Positions 44,025 through 52,585 are shown, counted from the stretch's first letter. The stretch is DNA of 64,000 nucleotides from Neobacillus mesonae (GCA_023715865.1 JAMBOW010000001.1:806001-870000); one strand, 5' to 3'. Notes: a model not told the origin generated them from the letters alone. Translations and numbers: made by a program.

Positions 44025-45317
44025 TCAATAAATTAAGTTCAGCCATAAATAAAGACCGAAGAGTGTAAATAACAGTACTGGTATAGTTAGTACGATACCG
44101 ACTTTAAAATAATAACCCCATGTGATTCTGACATCTTTTTTAGCCAGTACGTGCAGCCACAACAGGGTAGCGAGAGAACCAATCGGTGTAATTTTCGGTC
44201 CAAGATCAGAACCAATGACATTTGCGTAAATAAGTGCTTCTCTCAAAGCTCCTTGCGTGTTGGTTCCTTGGATTGCTAAAGCATCGATCATGACGGTTGG
44301 CATGTTATTCATAACAGAAGAGAGTAGAGCTGCTACAAAACCTGTTCCTATAGTTGCTAGAAAGAGTCCTTGGTCAGCAAGCCATTGGAATACGTGGCCA
44401 AGCTGATCAGTTAAACCTACATTCCGAAGCCCATATACAACCACATACATTCCAATTGAGAATATAACTATAGACCATGGAGCTCCTGTAATAACCGATT
44501 GAACTCTAACAGCTGGACTCTTTTTAGCACATAAAATAAATATAATTGCAGCAAGACCAGCCATGATGGAAACGGGTACCTGGATAAATTCACTGGCTAA
44601 GTAAGCAACGAGTAGAATGGCTAGAATGACCCAAGAGAGCTTAAACATGCGAATATCTTTAATGGCCTCTCTGGGATGCTTGAGTTGCTGGAGATCCACT
44701 GTCTTAGGTATGCTCTTACGAAAAAGAACAAACAAAACAAGCAAGCTTCCACCGATAGAAAATAAGGTTGGTATAATCATTCTGCTAGCATACTCCGCAA
44801 ATCCAATACCAAAGAAGTCCGAAGAAACGATATTCACTAGATTACTTACGACAAGCGGAAGAGAAGCTGTATCCGAAATAAAACCACTAGCCATTATAAA
44901 AGGTAAAATCATTCGATCATCAAACTTCAATGCTCTAACCATCGCTAAAACAATAGGTGTTAAAATAAGTGCTGCTCCATCATTAGCAAAAAATGCGGCA
45001 ACAGCGGCACCTAATAAAACCACATAGGTAAACATCACAGCTCCGTTTCCCTTAGAAAACCGAGCCATTTGGAGTGCGGACCACTCAAAAAATCCGATTT
45101 CATCCAGAACTAAGGAGATAAGTATAATGGCTACGAAGGCAAGCGTCGCATTCCAGACAATGCCGGTTACATCCCAAACATCTTGAAAAGTTACAACACC
45201 TGAAATTAGTGCTAAGACTGCGCCACCCATAGCAGAATAACCAATATTTAATCCTCTTGGCTGCCATATAACGAAAATGAGAGTAAGAATAAAAATGACG
45301 GATGCTGCAAGTAACAT
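44025..45317 (-). CDS. arsB: Arsenite efflux permease ArsB
   Basis: A 430-residue inner-membrane carrier with about 12 helices, of the ArsB/ion-transporter type (not ACR3). It extrudes arsenite or antimonite using the membrane potential. Typical stretches are [37 protein letters not shown] and [16 protein letters not shown]. The length equals the family norm. AAGGAGG lies just upstream, 15 bases after arsR. ArsC follows by 20 bases, so arsR-B-C are co-transcribed. Confidence 0.95.
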   Translation of the reverse strand: MLLAASVIFILTLIFVIWQPRGLNIGYSAMGGAVLALISGVVTFQDVWDVTGIVWNATLAFVAIILISLVLDEIGFFEWSALQMARFSKGNGAVMFTYVVLLGAAVAAFFANDGAALILTPIVLAMVRALKFDDRMILPFIMASGFISDTASLPLVVSNLVNIVSSDFFGIGFAEYASRMIIPTLFSIGGSLLVLFVLFRKSIPKTVDLQQLKHPREAIKDIRMFKLSWVILAILLVAYLASEFIQVPVSIMAGLAAIIFILCAKKSPAVRVQSVITGAPWSIVIFSIGMYVVVYGLRNVGLTDQLGHVFQWLADQGLFLATIGTGFVAALLSSVMNNMPTVMIDALAIQGTNTQGALREALIYANVIGSDLGPKITPIGSLATLLWLHVLAKKDVRITWGYYFKVGIVLTIPVLLFTLFGLYLWLNLIY

Positions 45318-45332
45318 ATATTCCTCCTTAAC

Positions 45333-45677
45333 TTACCGACAACAATCTGGATTTAGCTTCTGCATTTGATCCTTCATAGAAGGCATCTCATCCAATATCC
45401 CCTTTAGATAGGGCTTATCTTCTACATTTAGGGAATAATAAATCCATTGTTTTTTTCTTGTTTCGACCACAAGGCCCCCTTTTTTCAACTTTCTTAAATG
45501 CTGACTTACATTTGGTTGAGTTGTTTGGAGAATGTCAACAATATCGCACACACATAATTCTTTTTCTTTGAGAAGTGCTAAAATAGTTAACCTTGTACCA
45601 TCAGAAAGTAATTTTAGTGTGTCGGCTATTGCTACTATGTCTTGGGGCAAAATTTTCACCTCTCTTGTAAGATCCAA
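45333..45677 (-). CDS. arsR: ArsR/SmtB-family repressor of the arsBC genes
   Basis: A protein of up to 114 residues with a winged helix (LLSDGTRLTILALLKEKE; QTTQPNVSQHLRKLKKGGLV) and the arsenite site ELCVCD (Cys42, Cys44). A Cys-Cys pair at the end (PDCCR) may add a ligand. Start codons are uncertain: TTG 45677 with GGTG upstream, GTG 45659, or TTG 45650 with AGAGAGGTG six bases upstream; no ATG is available. Arsenite binding should release the operators in the 45.7-45.84 kb region. Confidence 0.9.
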   Translation of the reverse strand: MDLTREVKILPQDIVAIADTLKLLSDGTRLTILALLKEKELCVCDIVDILQTTQPNVSQHLRKLKKGGLVVETRKKQWIYYSLNVEDKPYLKGILDEMPSMKDQMQKLNPDCCR

Positions 45678-45700
45678 AATATATTCACCACGCGATGTCT

Positions 45701-45837
45701 ATTATACATAAACTTTAATATAAGTAAACAGTTATATAATCAATTAATTATATTCTATATATCAAATTATTTTGATTTAATGTTGACTCCTAATTATTCC
45801 AATGATATATTGTTTGCATAAATCAAATTATTTTGAT
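45701..45837. promoter_or_regulatory. Divergent ars promoters with two identical ArsR operators
   Basis: Leftward promoter: TATAAT (45701-45706 reversed) and TTTACT (45723-45728 reversed), 16 bases apart. Rightward promoter: TTGACT (45783-45788), 17 bases, TATATT (45806-45811). The same 16-mer ATCAAATTATTTTGAT lies at 45761-45776 and at 45822-45837. Its ATCAA-N6-TTGAT form is the known ArsR-type operator. The second copy sits just after the rightward start site. Confidence 0.8.
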
Positions 45838-45869
45838 GTAAAATACAGAAAAGGTTAGGAGGAGAGAAG

Positions 45870-46217
45870 ATGATCAAAGAGATTCCTATAATTAATCAGC
45901 AAACATCTTCTGTCGACTTTTCTAAATACGAAGCAAAGTTCAAAGCACTAGCTGATCAAAAAAGGCTGCAGATTATGTATGAACTCACACGGAGAGGGAA
46001 CACATGTGTATGTGACCTCGTAGAGATTTTTGATATGCAGCAATCCAAGTTATCGTATCACTTAAAAATACTCCTTGATGCGGGACTGATCAAGCGAGAA
46101 ACAAAGGGAACTTGGAGTTATTATGAATTAAATAGTGATGAAGTAAACAGTCTCCTTTCACCGGAGTTATGCTGTATATTTCGAAATGATGAAATTAAAA
46201 CAGGCGATTGTTGTTAA
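45870..46217 (+). CDS. arsR: Second ArsR/SmtB-family repressor
   Basis: A 115-residue repressor (KALADQKRLQIMYELTRRGN; MQQSKLSYHLKILLDAGLIK) with the metal site TCVCDLV (Cys46, Cys48) and two more Cys pairs at the end (ELCC, GDCC). It is closer to the Bacillus ArsR/AseR type than the other arsR here. GGAGGAG precedes the ATG. It faces arsR-B-C across a shared operator region and heads the rightward operon with the Cys-tailed peptide, the flavoprotein and perhaps ArsN1. Confidence 0.93.
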   Translation: MIKEIPIINQQTSSVDFSKYEAKFKALADQKRLQIMYELTRRGNTCVCDLVEIFDMQQSKLSYHLKILLDAGLIKRETKGTWSYYELNSDEVNSLLSPELCCIFRNDEIKTGDCC

Positions 46218-46240
46218 ATCGCTTTGTTTTTACTTAATTA

Positions 46241-46256
46241 ATCAAAAAAAATTGAT
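46241..46256 (+). promoter_or_regulatory. Third ArsR-type operator
   Basis: ATCAA, six A, TTGAT: the same 16-base form as the two upstream operators, placed between arsR2 and the small Cys-tailed gene. It suggests a further promoter or a roadblock site inside the operon. Confidence 0.6.
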
Positions 46257-46274
46257 TTAAGGAGAGCGTGAGAT

Positions 46275-46454
46275 ATGAACTTACATTCTTATGTATCAGA
46301 GAAGTTAATGCATCACAAGGAAATGAAACTAAATCAAATGGCTCGTCAGGCTTGGCTTTGGTCCCATGTAAATCGTACATATTTTAAAAGTGTTTTGAAA
46401 AGAGAAAGAGTAAAGATCATTTCGGTTCCTGTTGCTTGCTGTCAGTTTTGTTAA
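46275..46454 (+). CDS. 59-residue Cys-tailed peptide in the ars operon
   Basis: I do not recognise this protein. It is basic and helical in the first 45 residues (MNLHSYVSEKLMHHKEMKLN, MARQAWLWSHVNR), followed by a hydrophobic turn and the tail ISVPVACCQFC with three closely spaced cysteines. AAGGAG lies ten bases upstream of the ATG, and the gene fills the space between arsR2 and the flavoprotein. The tail is suited to binding trivalent arsenic. A role as arsenic chaperone or sensor peptide is a guess from position and cysteines. Confidence 0.7.
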   Translation: MNLHSYVSEKLMHHKEMKLNQMARQAWLWSHVNRTYFKSVLKRERVKIISVPVACCQFC

Positions 46455-46482
46455 TGCATTTTAAAATAAGGAGGTTTTTGTA

Positions 46483-47904
46483 ATGGGTGGATGTTGTGGG
46501 GTTCAAATCATTAAGTCAGCAGAAATAAATGACCAATCTAAGGAAATAAAAAGTAAACTTCCAGTTGCCATTATTGGAGGTGGTCCAGTTGGATTAGCTG
46601 CAGCTGCACACTTGGTTTCAAAAGGAGAGTCATTCATTTTATTTGAATCAGCTGGAAAAATCGCCGGCAGTGTCTCAACCTGGAGCCATATACGTGTATT
46701 TTCACCTTGGAAGTACAATATAGATAAAGCCGCAGAGCAGTTATTAGAATCGAGTGGATGGAAATCTCCCAGTGAAGAAGAACTTCCAACAGGAGGTCAG
46801 CTGGTGGAACAATATCTTGCCCCTTTGGCTGATTTGCCTGAAATTAAACCTCACATTTATCTTAACGCTAAAGTCACTGCAGTGAGTCGAAAAGGAATAA
46901 GTAAAATTAAAACAGCAGGCCGTGAGACGCTTCCTTTTGTGCTGCATGTCCTTGAAAATGGAAAACAAAAGGTGGTTGAAGCTAAAGCGGTTATAGATGC
47001 ATCGGGAACTTGGACATCTCCTAATCCAGTGGTATCCGAAGGCATTTGGACAGATAGCGAGCTTAAGTTACAAGACAAGATCTTTTATGGTATCCCTGAT
47101 GTGCTAAATAAAGATCGAAACAGATATGCCGGTAAACATGTGCTGGTCGTTGGTAGTGGCCATTCAGCCATTAATACATTGTTAGATCTCGAACGGTTAA
47201 AAGAGCAAGAGCTTCAAACTAGCATTAGTTGGATCTTAAGAAAACCCAATCTCAGTGACGTATATGGCGGCCAGGAAAATGATGGTTTAGCAGAGCGCGG
47301 GGCATTAGGCATTCGTTTGGAAAAGCTCGTGACTTCTGGTAAAGTTCAAGTATTTACTTCATTTCAAATAGAAAGTTTTCAAATCTCTGGGGACGAAATT
47401 ACTGTTGTAGGTAATCGTCACGAAAAAGAGATTAGAGTTAATTCGGTTGATGAAATCATAAGCAACACAGGCTCTCGTCCGGATATGAGTTTTTTGAGAG
47501 AAATAAGAACCGATATGGATAGTTCTGTAGAAAGCGTAAGTGCCTTGGCACCGCTCATTGATCCAAATATACACAGTTGTGGTACTGTAAGACCTCATGG
47601 AGAAAAGGAGCTTCGACAACCAGAATCCAATTTTTACATTGTGGGATCTAAAAGTTATGGTCGTGCACCGACCTTTTTAATGACTACTGGATATGAACAA
47701 GTTAGATCCATCGTCGCTGCACTAACAGGTGATTACGAGTCTGCAGAAAAGGTCGAACTAGTTTTACCTGAGACGGGTGTATGCAGTGTAAGTAATTATG
47801 GTAAACAAAATGTAAATGAAATAAATGAATTGGAATCATCCGGTTGCTGTAACTCAAATAATAGTGAGGATACAGCTAATTCTTCAACTTCATGTTGCGG
47901 ATAA
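46483..47904 (+). CDS. Cys-decorated flavoprotein monooxygenase (ArsO-like)
   Basis: A 473-residue FAD/NAD(P)-binding protein. The FAD motif GGGPVG lies at about 32-37, the NADPH motif is GSGHSA near 225, and STWSHIRVFSPWKYN follows the first fold. This is the layout of the flavoproteins found in ars operons and often called ArsO. Unusual are a Cys-Cys pair at the very start (MGGCCG) and three Cys sites at the end (TGVCSV, SSGCCN, SCCG), well placed to hold arsenite. GGAGG precedes the ATG. The reaction is unproven; oxidation or binding of arsenicals is likely. Confidence 0.8.
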   Translation: MGGCCGVQIIKSAEINDQSKEIKSKLPVAIIGGGPVGLAAAAHLVSKGESFILFESAGKIAGSVSTWSHIRVFSPWKYNIDKAAEQLLESSGWKSPSEEELPTGGQLVEQYLAPLADLPEIKPHIYLNAKVTAVSRKGISKIKTAGRETLPFVLHVLENGKQKVVEAKAVIDASGTWTSPNPVVSEGIWTDSELKLQDKIFYGIPDVLNKDRNRYAGKHVLVVGSGHSAINTLLDLERLKEQELQTSISWILRKPNLSDVYGGQENDGLAERGALGIRLEKLVTSGKVQVFTSFQIESFQISGDEITVVGNRHEKEIRVNSVDEIISNTGSRPDMSFLREIRTDMDSSVESVSALAPLIDPNIHSCGTVRPHGEKELRQPESNFYIVGSKSYGRAPTFLMTTGYEQVRSIVAALTGDYESAEKVELVLPETGVCSVSNYGKQNVNEINELESSGCCNSNNSEDTANSSTSCCG

Positions 47905-47920
47905 GAGTAAGTTTTAAAAT

Positions 47921-47955
47921 AGCCGTAATAGGATCAGATTGCCTATTACGGCTAA
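47921..47955 (+). terminator. Hairpin between the flavoprotein and ArsN1
   Basis: A perfect 13-base inverted repeat TAGCCGTAATAGG and its complement around nine bases. The T run on the + side is weak (AATTTC), so it may attenuate rather than stop transcription into the next gene. Confidence 0.55.
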
Positions 47956-48000
47956 TTTCAATACCACAGATTGGAATTGAACAAGTTGGGGGATGAAAAC

Positions 48001-48501
48001 ATGAATATTGTAGTTCGTAAAGCCATTATTGAGGATGCTGCTGACTTAACTGAAATTTACAATTATAACATCGTTCAAGAGCGGAACTCGACTTTTGAGA
48101 CTGAACCAAGAACAATCGAAAGTAGAATCCAATGGATTCAGAATTCGAGTGAATATTATCCTATTTTAGTTGCTCTATTTAACGATCAAGTTATCGGATT
48201 TGCATACGTATCTGCATATAGATCACGAGAGTGTTATAAAGGAGTAGGTGAGTTTTCTATTTATCTACATAAGAATCACAGAGGTAAGGGCATAGGTGAA
48301 AAATTATTAAGTGGATTAATTGAAGAATGTAGAGAGCTTGGCTATTGGAAACTGCTCTCCCGGATCTTTGATTTTAATGTTGCCAGCCGTAAGTTATGTA
48401 GTCGATTAGGTTTTCGTGAAGTGGGGCTGTATGAGAAGCATGCACAATTGGACGGAAGGTGGCTTAATTGTGTTATTGTAGAGAAATTATTAATTAACTA
48501 A
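48001..48501 (+). CDS. arsN: ArsN1-like N-acetyltransferase (arsinothricin/phosphinothricin type)
   Basis: A 166-residue GNAT of the phosphinothricin acetyltransferase group. The acetyl-CoA loop is HRGKGIG and the family stretches are YNYNIVQERNSTFETEP, RIQWI, GFAYVSAYRSRECYKGVGEF and FNVASRKLCSRLGFREVG. Members in ars operons (ArsN1) acetylate the organoarsenical antibiotic arsinothricin. Position at the end of an ars operon supports that role over glufosinate resistance. I chose the ATG at 48001 with GGGGGA upstream; ten more residues are open before it. Confidence 0.85.
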   Translation: MNIVVRKAIIEDAADLTEIYNYNIVQERNSTFETEPRTIESRIQWIQNSSEYYPILVALFNDQVIGFAYVSAYRSRECYKGVGEFSIYLHKNHRGKGIGEKLLSGLIEECRELGYWKLLSRIFDFNVASRKLCSRLGFREVGLYEKHAQLDGRWLNCVIVEKLLIN

Positions 48502-48540
48502 ATGGACAGAATAAGTAATCAACTCAATAGGCTAGGCTTT

Positions 48541-48627
48541 ATTGAACTAGCGGGAAACGTTAGTTAAGGAGCAGTTTGCTTATTGGCAGCTGCTCCTTTT
48601 TCATTAAGCTAACGGGCAGGATAGTTC
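48541..48627 (+). repeat. Type B dispersed element
   Basis: Core ATTGAACTAGCGGGAAACGTTAG, hairpin AGGAGCAG...GGCAGCTGCTCC with five T, core ATTAAGCTAACGGGCAGGATAG. It bounds the ars island on its right, opposite the copy at 43.43 kb. The next 250 bases are AT-rich and not coding. Confidence 0.88.
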
Positions 48628-48874
48628 AATGTTCTTGTATTTAACAAGCTCAATAATTACTTGAATAAAATGATTTTGATGGATCGTATTTTATAGAAAC
48701 GTAGCCAACTAGAGAGGCTTCCTTGCACAATGAATATCGGTGGATATCACTAAAATATCAACTTAATACTTGAAATAATATTTATTATAAATCAATTATA
48801 ATTTTAATATTATTTATTTTTTTCTTTACATTATTTAATGTTGTCTTTATTATATTTATAAAAGGAGGGAGACT

Positions 48875-49171
48875 ATGGATATAAAAAGCGTTCCTAATTG
48901 GGTTTTATCCTTGGAAAACGAAGACCTAGAATTCATCAAAAAATTCATTCTCAATTCAGGGTCATTAAAAGAAATTGCGAGAATTTATGAAGTTTCATAC
49001 CCTACAGTAAGAATAAAGCTGGATAGATTGATCGAGAAAATAAAAGTCAATGAAGCAGAAGATAACGAAGACTTCATCAAACTCATCAAGAATTTAACCA
49101 TTGATGACCGTATAAGCATAGATGATGCAAAACTAATTATTGAAAAATATAAACTAGAGAGGAAGAAATAA
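48875..49171 (+). CDS. DUF2089-family helix-turn-helix protein
   Basis: A 98-residue protein with WVLSLENEDLEFIKKFILNS and SLKEIARIYEVSYPTVRIKL, a helix-turn-helix that matches my memory of DUF2089 proteins (function unknown, probably DNA-binding). No zinc-ribbon part is present. AAAGGAGG lies upstream. The membrane protein gene starts three bases after the stop, so the two form an operon. Confidence 0.8.
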   Translation: MDIKSVPNWVLSLENEDLEFIKKFILNSGSLKEIARIYEVSYPTVRIKLDRLIEKIKVNEAEDNEDFIKLIKNLTIDDRISIDDAKLIIEKYKLERKK

Positions 49172-49174
49172 TCT

Positions 49175-49459
49175 ATGAATGACGTTTATAAGCTATTAAT
49201 CATAGTCGGAATTCTAGCAGTTCAATACTTACTTTCAACCAGGAACAACGTTTATTGGGGAGCGGTTGTACCAGTAATTTATATTATTCTCTCAATATGG
49301 ATGTTTGTACTGGATGGTTTTGGAAGCATTCTAGGTTTTATCCTTTATTTATGCTTAGGATTGCTTTTCCTTATTGCAGAGTGGAGAGCAGGAAGAAAAT
49401 CACTCAACAAGAAGAGAAATAGGGAATTAAGTAAAATGAAAACCCACGACATTTACTGA
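49175..49459 (+). CDS. Small membrane protein paired with the DUF2089 protein
   Basis: A 94-residue protein with three hydrophobic helices (about 7-22, 29-46, 51-68) and a basic tail (RAGRKSLNKKRNRELSKMK). No family recognised. GAGAGG in the end of the previous gene serves as binding site. The tight coupling suggests the DUF2089 protein controls or works with this membrane protein, an arrangement like that of small two-gene envelope-stress modules. Confidence 0.75.
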   Translation: MNDVYKLLIIVGILAVQYLLSTRNNVYWGAVVPVIYIILSIWMFVLDGFGSILGFILYLCLGLLFLIAEWRAGRKSLNKKRNRELSKMKTHDIY

Positions 49460-49860
49460 CATCCTAGTGTTAGAAACTTGTTCCTATAGTTAAAAAGCGA
49501 GCAGTAAAAAGGAATGTAAACTTTTACGAGTAAATCAAAACGGTTTGCAAGAAGTTAAGCAGTTAGCCTCTGGAATGTGATTCGAGGGATTGAGGATACG
49601 CCGAAAAGTATCCAGAGAGGTCAAGGATCTGGACAAGGACGCTTAGGTAAGTAAAAACGGCTGATTTCCTACGGCGGTATCTTGAAGGGAATTCATAAGG
49701 AGTTACAGCCGGGCTAACTGAATCATATTGACGAGGATTTCAGTTGAGGTGACAAATAGGACCCTGATGCATAGCGTACTTGATGTTGGGTTGAATTATT
49801 ATAATGTGATTAAGTAAGGCTGATGTTCAGCAAATTGGCCAGACTGTAGGAATCTATCTA
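49460..49860. other. Non-coding stretch, possible decayed IS
   Basis: All frames are broken. Phrases such as LRRYLEGN and AGLTESY in neighbouring frames near 49650-49720 may come from a mobile element, but this is too weak to call. No repeat core is present. Confidence 0.3.
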
Positions 49861-50487
49861 ATGGGTGAGGTGATGAGAATTTTTAATATAGTCAATAAAA
49901 TTGCTTTTAAAAGGGCTGTAGTTTTCTTTGTTATGGCAACGATAGTGTCAGTATTGGGAACAGCAATAACTTACTTTGTCAATCCTGATTTAAAAGCAAT
50001 AATGGAATCAATCGGAGATAGTTCTTCTGATCAATTAAAAGAATCTGCAGGAATTAAAAAGGTATGGGCGTACATTGTGAATAATGGGTTCATGGTACCT
50101 TTGCAAATGTTTGTATTTGCTTTAATTCCTATACAGTTTCTTTATCTCATAAATGTAATGTCAACTGCTCTGATCCCTGGTATCCTTTTTGGTGTTGTTT
50201 TGCATATGGACTTTATAAAAGGCATTGAGATAATTGCGTCTACCATTCCTCATTATTTTGTTGAAATTTTTGCATTTTGTTTATTTGCAGCAGCTTTATT
50301 TGATTTAAATCAAGTCATTAGAGCAAAATTAAGAAGTTTATTCAAGAAAGGTAAAGATCAGGTTCCTTTTGTTAAAGGAATTTTAGGCACAATAAAAATT
50401 TATGGATTACTAATATTACCGATGATGATTGTAGCTGCATTTTTGGAGACTTACATAGCTGATATTTTATTTAAACTGTTTCAGTAA
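49861..50487 (+). CDS. SpoIIM/stage II sporulation M-like membrane protein
   Basis: A 208-residue membrane protein with five or six helices. The layout fits the SpoIIM family: N-terminal helix, an extracytoplasmic loop (SIGDSSSDQLKESAGIKKVW), then NNGFMVPLQMFVFALIPI, PGILFGVVLHMDFIKGIEII, and a helical end. In sporulating cells SpoIIM belongs to the DMP engulfment complex; many accessory relatives have no such role. The ATG at 49861 has no clear site; the one at 49873 follows GAGGTG with no spacing. No sporulation gene is adjacent. Confidence 0.7.
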   Translation: MGEVMRIFNIVNKIAFKRAVVFFVMATIVSVLGTAITYFVNPDLKAIMESIGDSSSDQLKESAGIKKVWAYIVNNGFMVPLQMFVFALIPIQFLYLINVMSTALIPGILFGVVLHMDFIKGIEIIASTIPHYFVEIFAFCLFAAALFDLNQVIRAKLRSLFKKGKDQVPFVKGILGTIKIYGLLILPMMIVAAFLETYIADILFKLFQ

Positions 50488-50601
50488 CAGGTTCGACAAA
50501 GGGGGGAGCAATGCCCCTCGCCTCCAAGAACTCAGATTTGGATAACACGACTGAGGGGGAATGGGCTTGTACTAACTTCACAAAGGAAGTCCAAATTCCT
50601 T

Positions 50602-50946
50602 ATTAAGCTGACGGGAAACGTTAGTTCAAAAACAGAAAGGAGCAGTTTGCCTTTAGCTAGCCATTTACCAGCAAATAAAATGTCGGGGGACAAGAACATA
50701 TTCCCATTGAAGTCGCTATTTTAGCGGCTTTTTTATGTTATCGGTACAAGTTCTAGACCCGAGCCAAGGATAAGAACTTGTACCGATTGCCGAAATAGAC
50801 AAGAACATAGTCCGTTTACCGATTAAGGTATTCATAAAGCAAATTATTGGTTCTTGAACAAGCTGTCGAGGAGAATAACTTGTACTTTACCAATTAACGT
50901 GATGGACAACATGGTCCGATAATTTATTCAGCTAACGGGCAGGTAG
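50602..50946 (+). repeat. Composite: partial type B, full type A and core
   Basis: Core ATTAAGCTGACGGGAAACGTTAG and GGAGCAGTTTGCC (a type B cut in its loop), then from 50682 a type A with terminator hairpin and large hairpin (arms 50743-50759 and 50768-50784, two mismatches), and a core TTCAGCTAACGGGCAGG at 50928-50944. It shows that one element can land beside or within another. Confidence 0.82.
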
Positions 50947-51458
50947 CGTAACGACTAAGTTCTTAATGTTATCTTTACTCTATCTATGAACTCAAACTGA
51001 AAACCAGAGGAGATTTCGTTAGCAATATACAGTATTTTCTTTTATGATTCTAGATTTCTTCAACAAAGGAAGGTATTTCTCAACAGAGACAACGAAATCC
51101 CGCGAGCTTGATTAAAAAAATCATTCATAAAATGATGAATTTTTACAGAAGTATTCTTGAGTGTGGAGGTTACACTTACGCCTATTGAGTATTTAATCGA
51201 GCTTTGAAGCCATTCTCATAAGTGTTCATCCAAAATCCAAACTATGTAGGTATTACAATACTTTTATTAATAAAGTATAACACCCAATAGACTTTCTTTA
51301 GGTTGTGTATCATCACTTACATTAGCTGTATAATTTTCTTTAACAAAGAAGTCAGTCAAAAAAGTTATACCTGAACGTATAGGAGCAGATATTCTACTTC
51401 TATCCCCGTATAGATTATAGTATTTCGGCATACTAAATTAAAAATGAGGAGTAGCAAT
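50947..51458. other. Non-coding region
   Basis: No frame, repeat or RNA that I can support. The region from 51250 has a low GC content and ends in the promoter area of the GNAT gene. Confidence 0.4.
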
Positions 51459-52007
51459 ATGAATTTAAAATTAGAACCATTCAATAACAACTTAAAAGAC
51501 TTTGAAAAGGTATGCGATTTACTTTATGAAGCGTTCCCTGAAAAAGAACGACTTCCATTGGATTTGTTACTATACAAATCAAAACTAGATCTTGTAGAGT
51601 TTTTTGCTATTTATGATAAAGATACCTTTGTTGGTTTTACTTATTTAGTAACTCAAAAGAAACTGACTTATGTTCAGTACTTAGCTATAGATGGTAATTC
51701 TCGATCAAAAGGATATGGGAGCTTAATCCTTTCCCTAATTAAAGAAAAATACTCTAGCAATCAAATAATACTCAATATAGAAACTGTTGATAAAGGTGCA
51801 ATAAATTATGAACAAAGGGTAACTAGAAAAAAGTTTTATATACGGAACGGTTATAAAAGCTCAGGACTCCATTTTAAGGATCGTTGGGGCGTATATGAGA
51901 TTATGGTGAATGGGGAAAAAGAGGTCTATCCAGAAGAGATAACCGATTTAATGAGGACGTTTATCGGCACTTCATTATTCCTTTATTTAGAGATACAGAT
52001 AAGCTGA
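51459..52007 (+). CDS. GNAT-family acetyltransferase
   Basis: A 182-residue GNAT. The strand TYVQYLAID leads to the acetyl-CoA loop SRSKGYGSLIL, and NYEQRVTRKKFYIRNGYKSSG forms the later part of the fold; the tail of about 30 residues after that is extra. I chose the ATG at 51459 with GAGGAG seven bases upstream; the earlier ATG at 51444 overlaps the site. Substrate unknown. It is a single-gene unit with its own strong terminator. Confidence 0.85.
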   Translation: MNLKLEPFNNNLKDFEKVCDLLYEAFPEKERLPLDLLLYKSKLDLVEFFAIYDKDTFVGFTYLVTQKKLTYVQYLAIDGNSRSKGYGSLILSLIKEKYSSNQIILNIETVDKGAINYEQRVTRKKFYIRNGYKSSGLHFKDRWGVYEIMVNGEKEVYPEEITDLMRTFIGTSLFLYLEIQIS

Positions 52008-52033
52008 ATTAAAAAAATAAAGAATGAAAAAAG

Positions 52034-52068
52034 AAAGCAGCCGATCAATATGATCGGCTGCTTTTGTT
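52034..52068 (+). terminator. Strong terminator after the GNAT gene
   Basis: A perfect 14-base stem AAAGCAGCCGATCA and its complement around ATA, then TTGTT. An A run on the left makes it potentially bidirectional, which suits the converging minus-strand gene at 52169. Confidence 0.8.
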
Positions 52069-52168
52069 CTACCCAAAAGTCATCTATGAAAGATACAACT
52101 CATGTTATCGATTCTACTCATTCATCAAGTCGTACAAAAACCAAAGGAAGCTTATAGTTCAAAAGAAA

Positions 52169-52585
52169 TTACATTAATTTATTTATTACTGTAGAGATCT
52201 TATAGTTTGCATACTTATTTAGACCCTGCAAAAACAAATCCAATACTTCGTTAGATGGAAATCTACATTCTAGTAGAAAGCAACCGTCACCCGTTATTTT
52301 ATAATGCTGTAAAACAAATTCTTTCTGAGTCTCCATAAATGAAAGATAAGGCTGATGATTAATGTTTAAGGTATAGATCGTAATAAATGCGTAAATATAA
52401 CATCCTAATTTGCCTTGATTAATTTTGATTGTATAACCCTCAATTATTCCGCTTTCTTCTAACTTCGCAACTCTTGAAGAAGCAGCTGGTCCGGTCAAAT
52501 GTACTTTTTCCCCTAATTGTTTCATTGTAATGCGGCTATTATTGATTAATTCATCTAAGATAATTTTATCTGTGTTATCAGGCAT
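52169..52585 (-). CDS. Lrp/AsnC-family regulator
   Basis: A 138-residue regulator: an AsnC-type helix-turn-helix at about 1-50 (KIILDELINNSRITMKQLGEKV; GPAASSRVAKLEESGII), then a RAM-type alpha/beta effector domain (YKITGDGCFLLECRFPSNE). I chose the ATG at 52585 with AAGGAG nine bases upstream on the minus strand. It is divergent from the MBL-fold and MFS genes, 126 bases away, so it probably regulates them in response to an amino acid or metabolite. Confidence 0.9.
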   Translation of the reverse strand: MPDNTDKIILDELINNSRITMKQLGEKVHLTGPAASSRVAKLEESGIIEGYTIKINQGKLGCYIYAFITIYTLNINHQPYLSFMETQKEFVLQHYKITGDGCFLLECRFPSNEVLDLFLQGLNKYANYKISTVINKLM

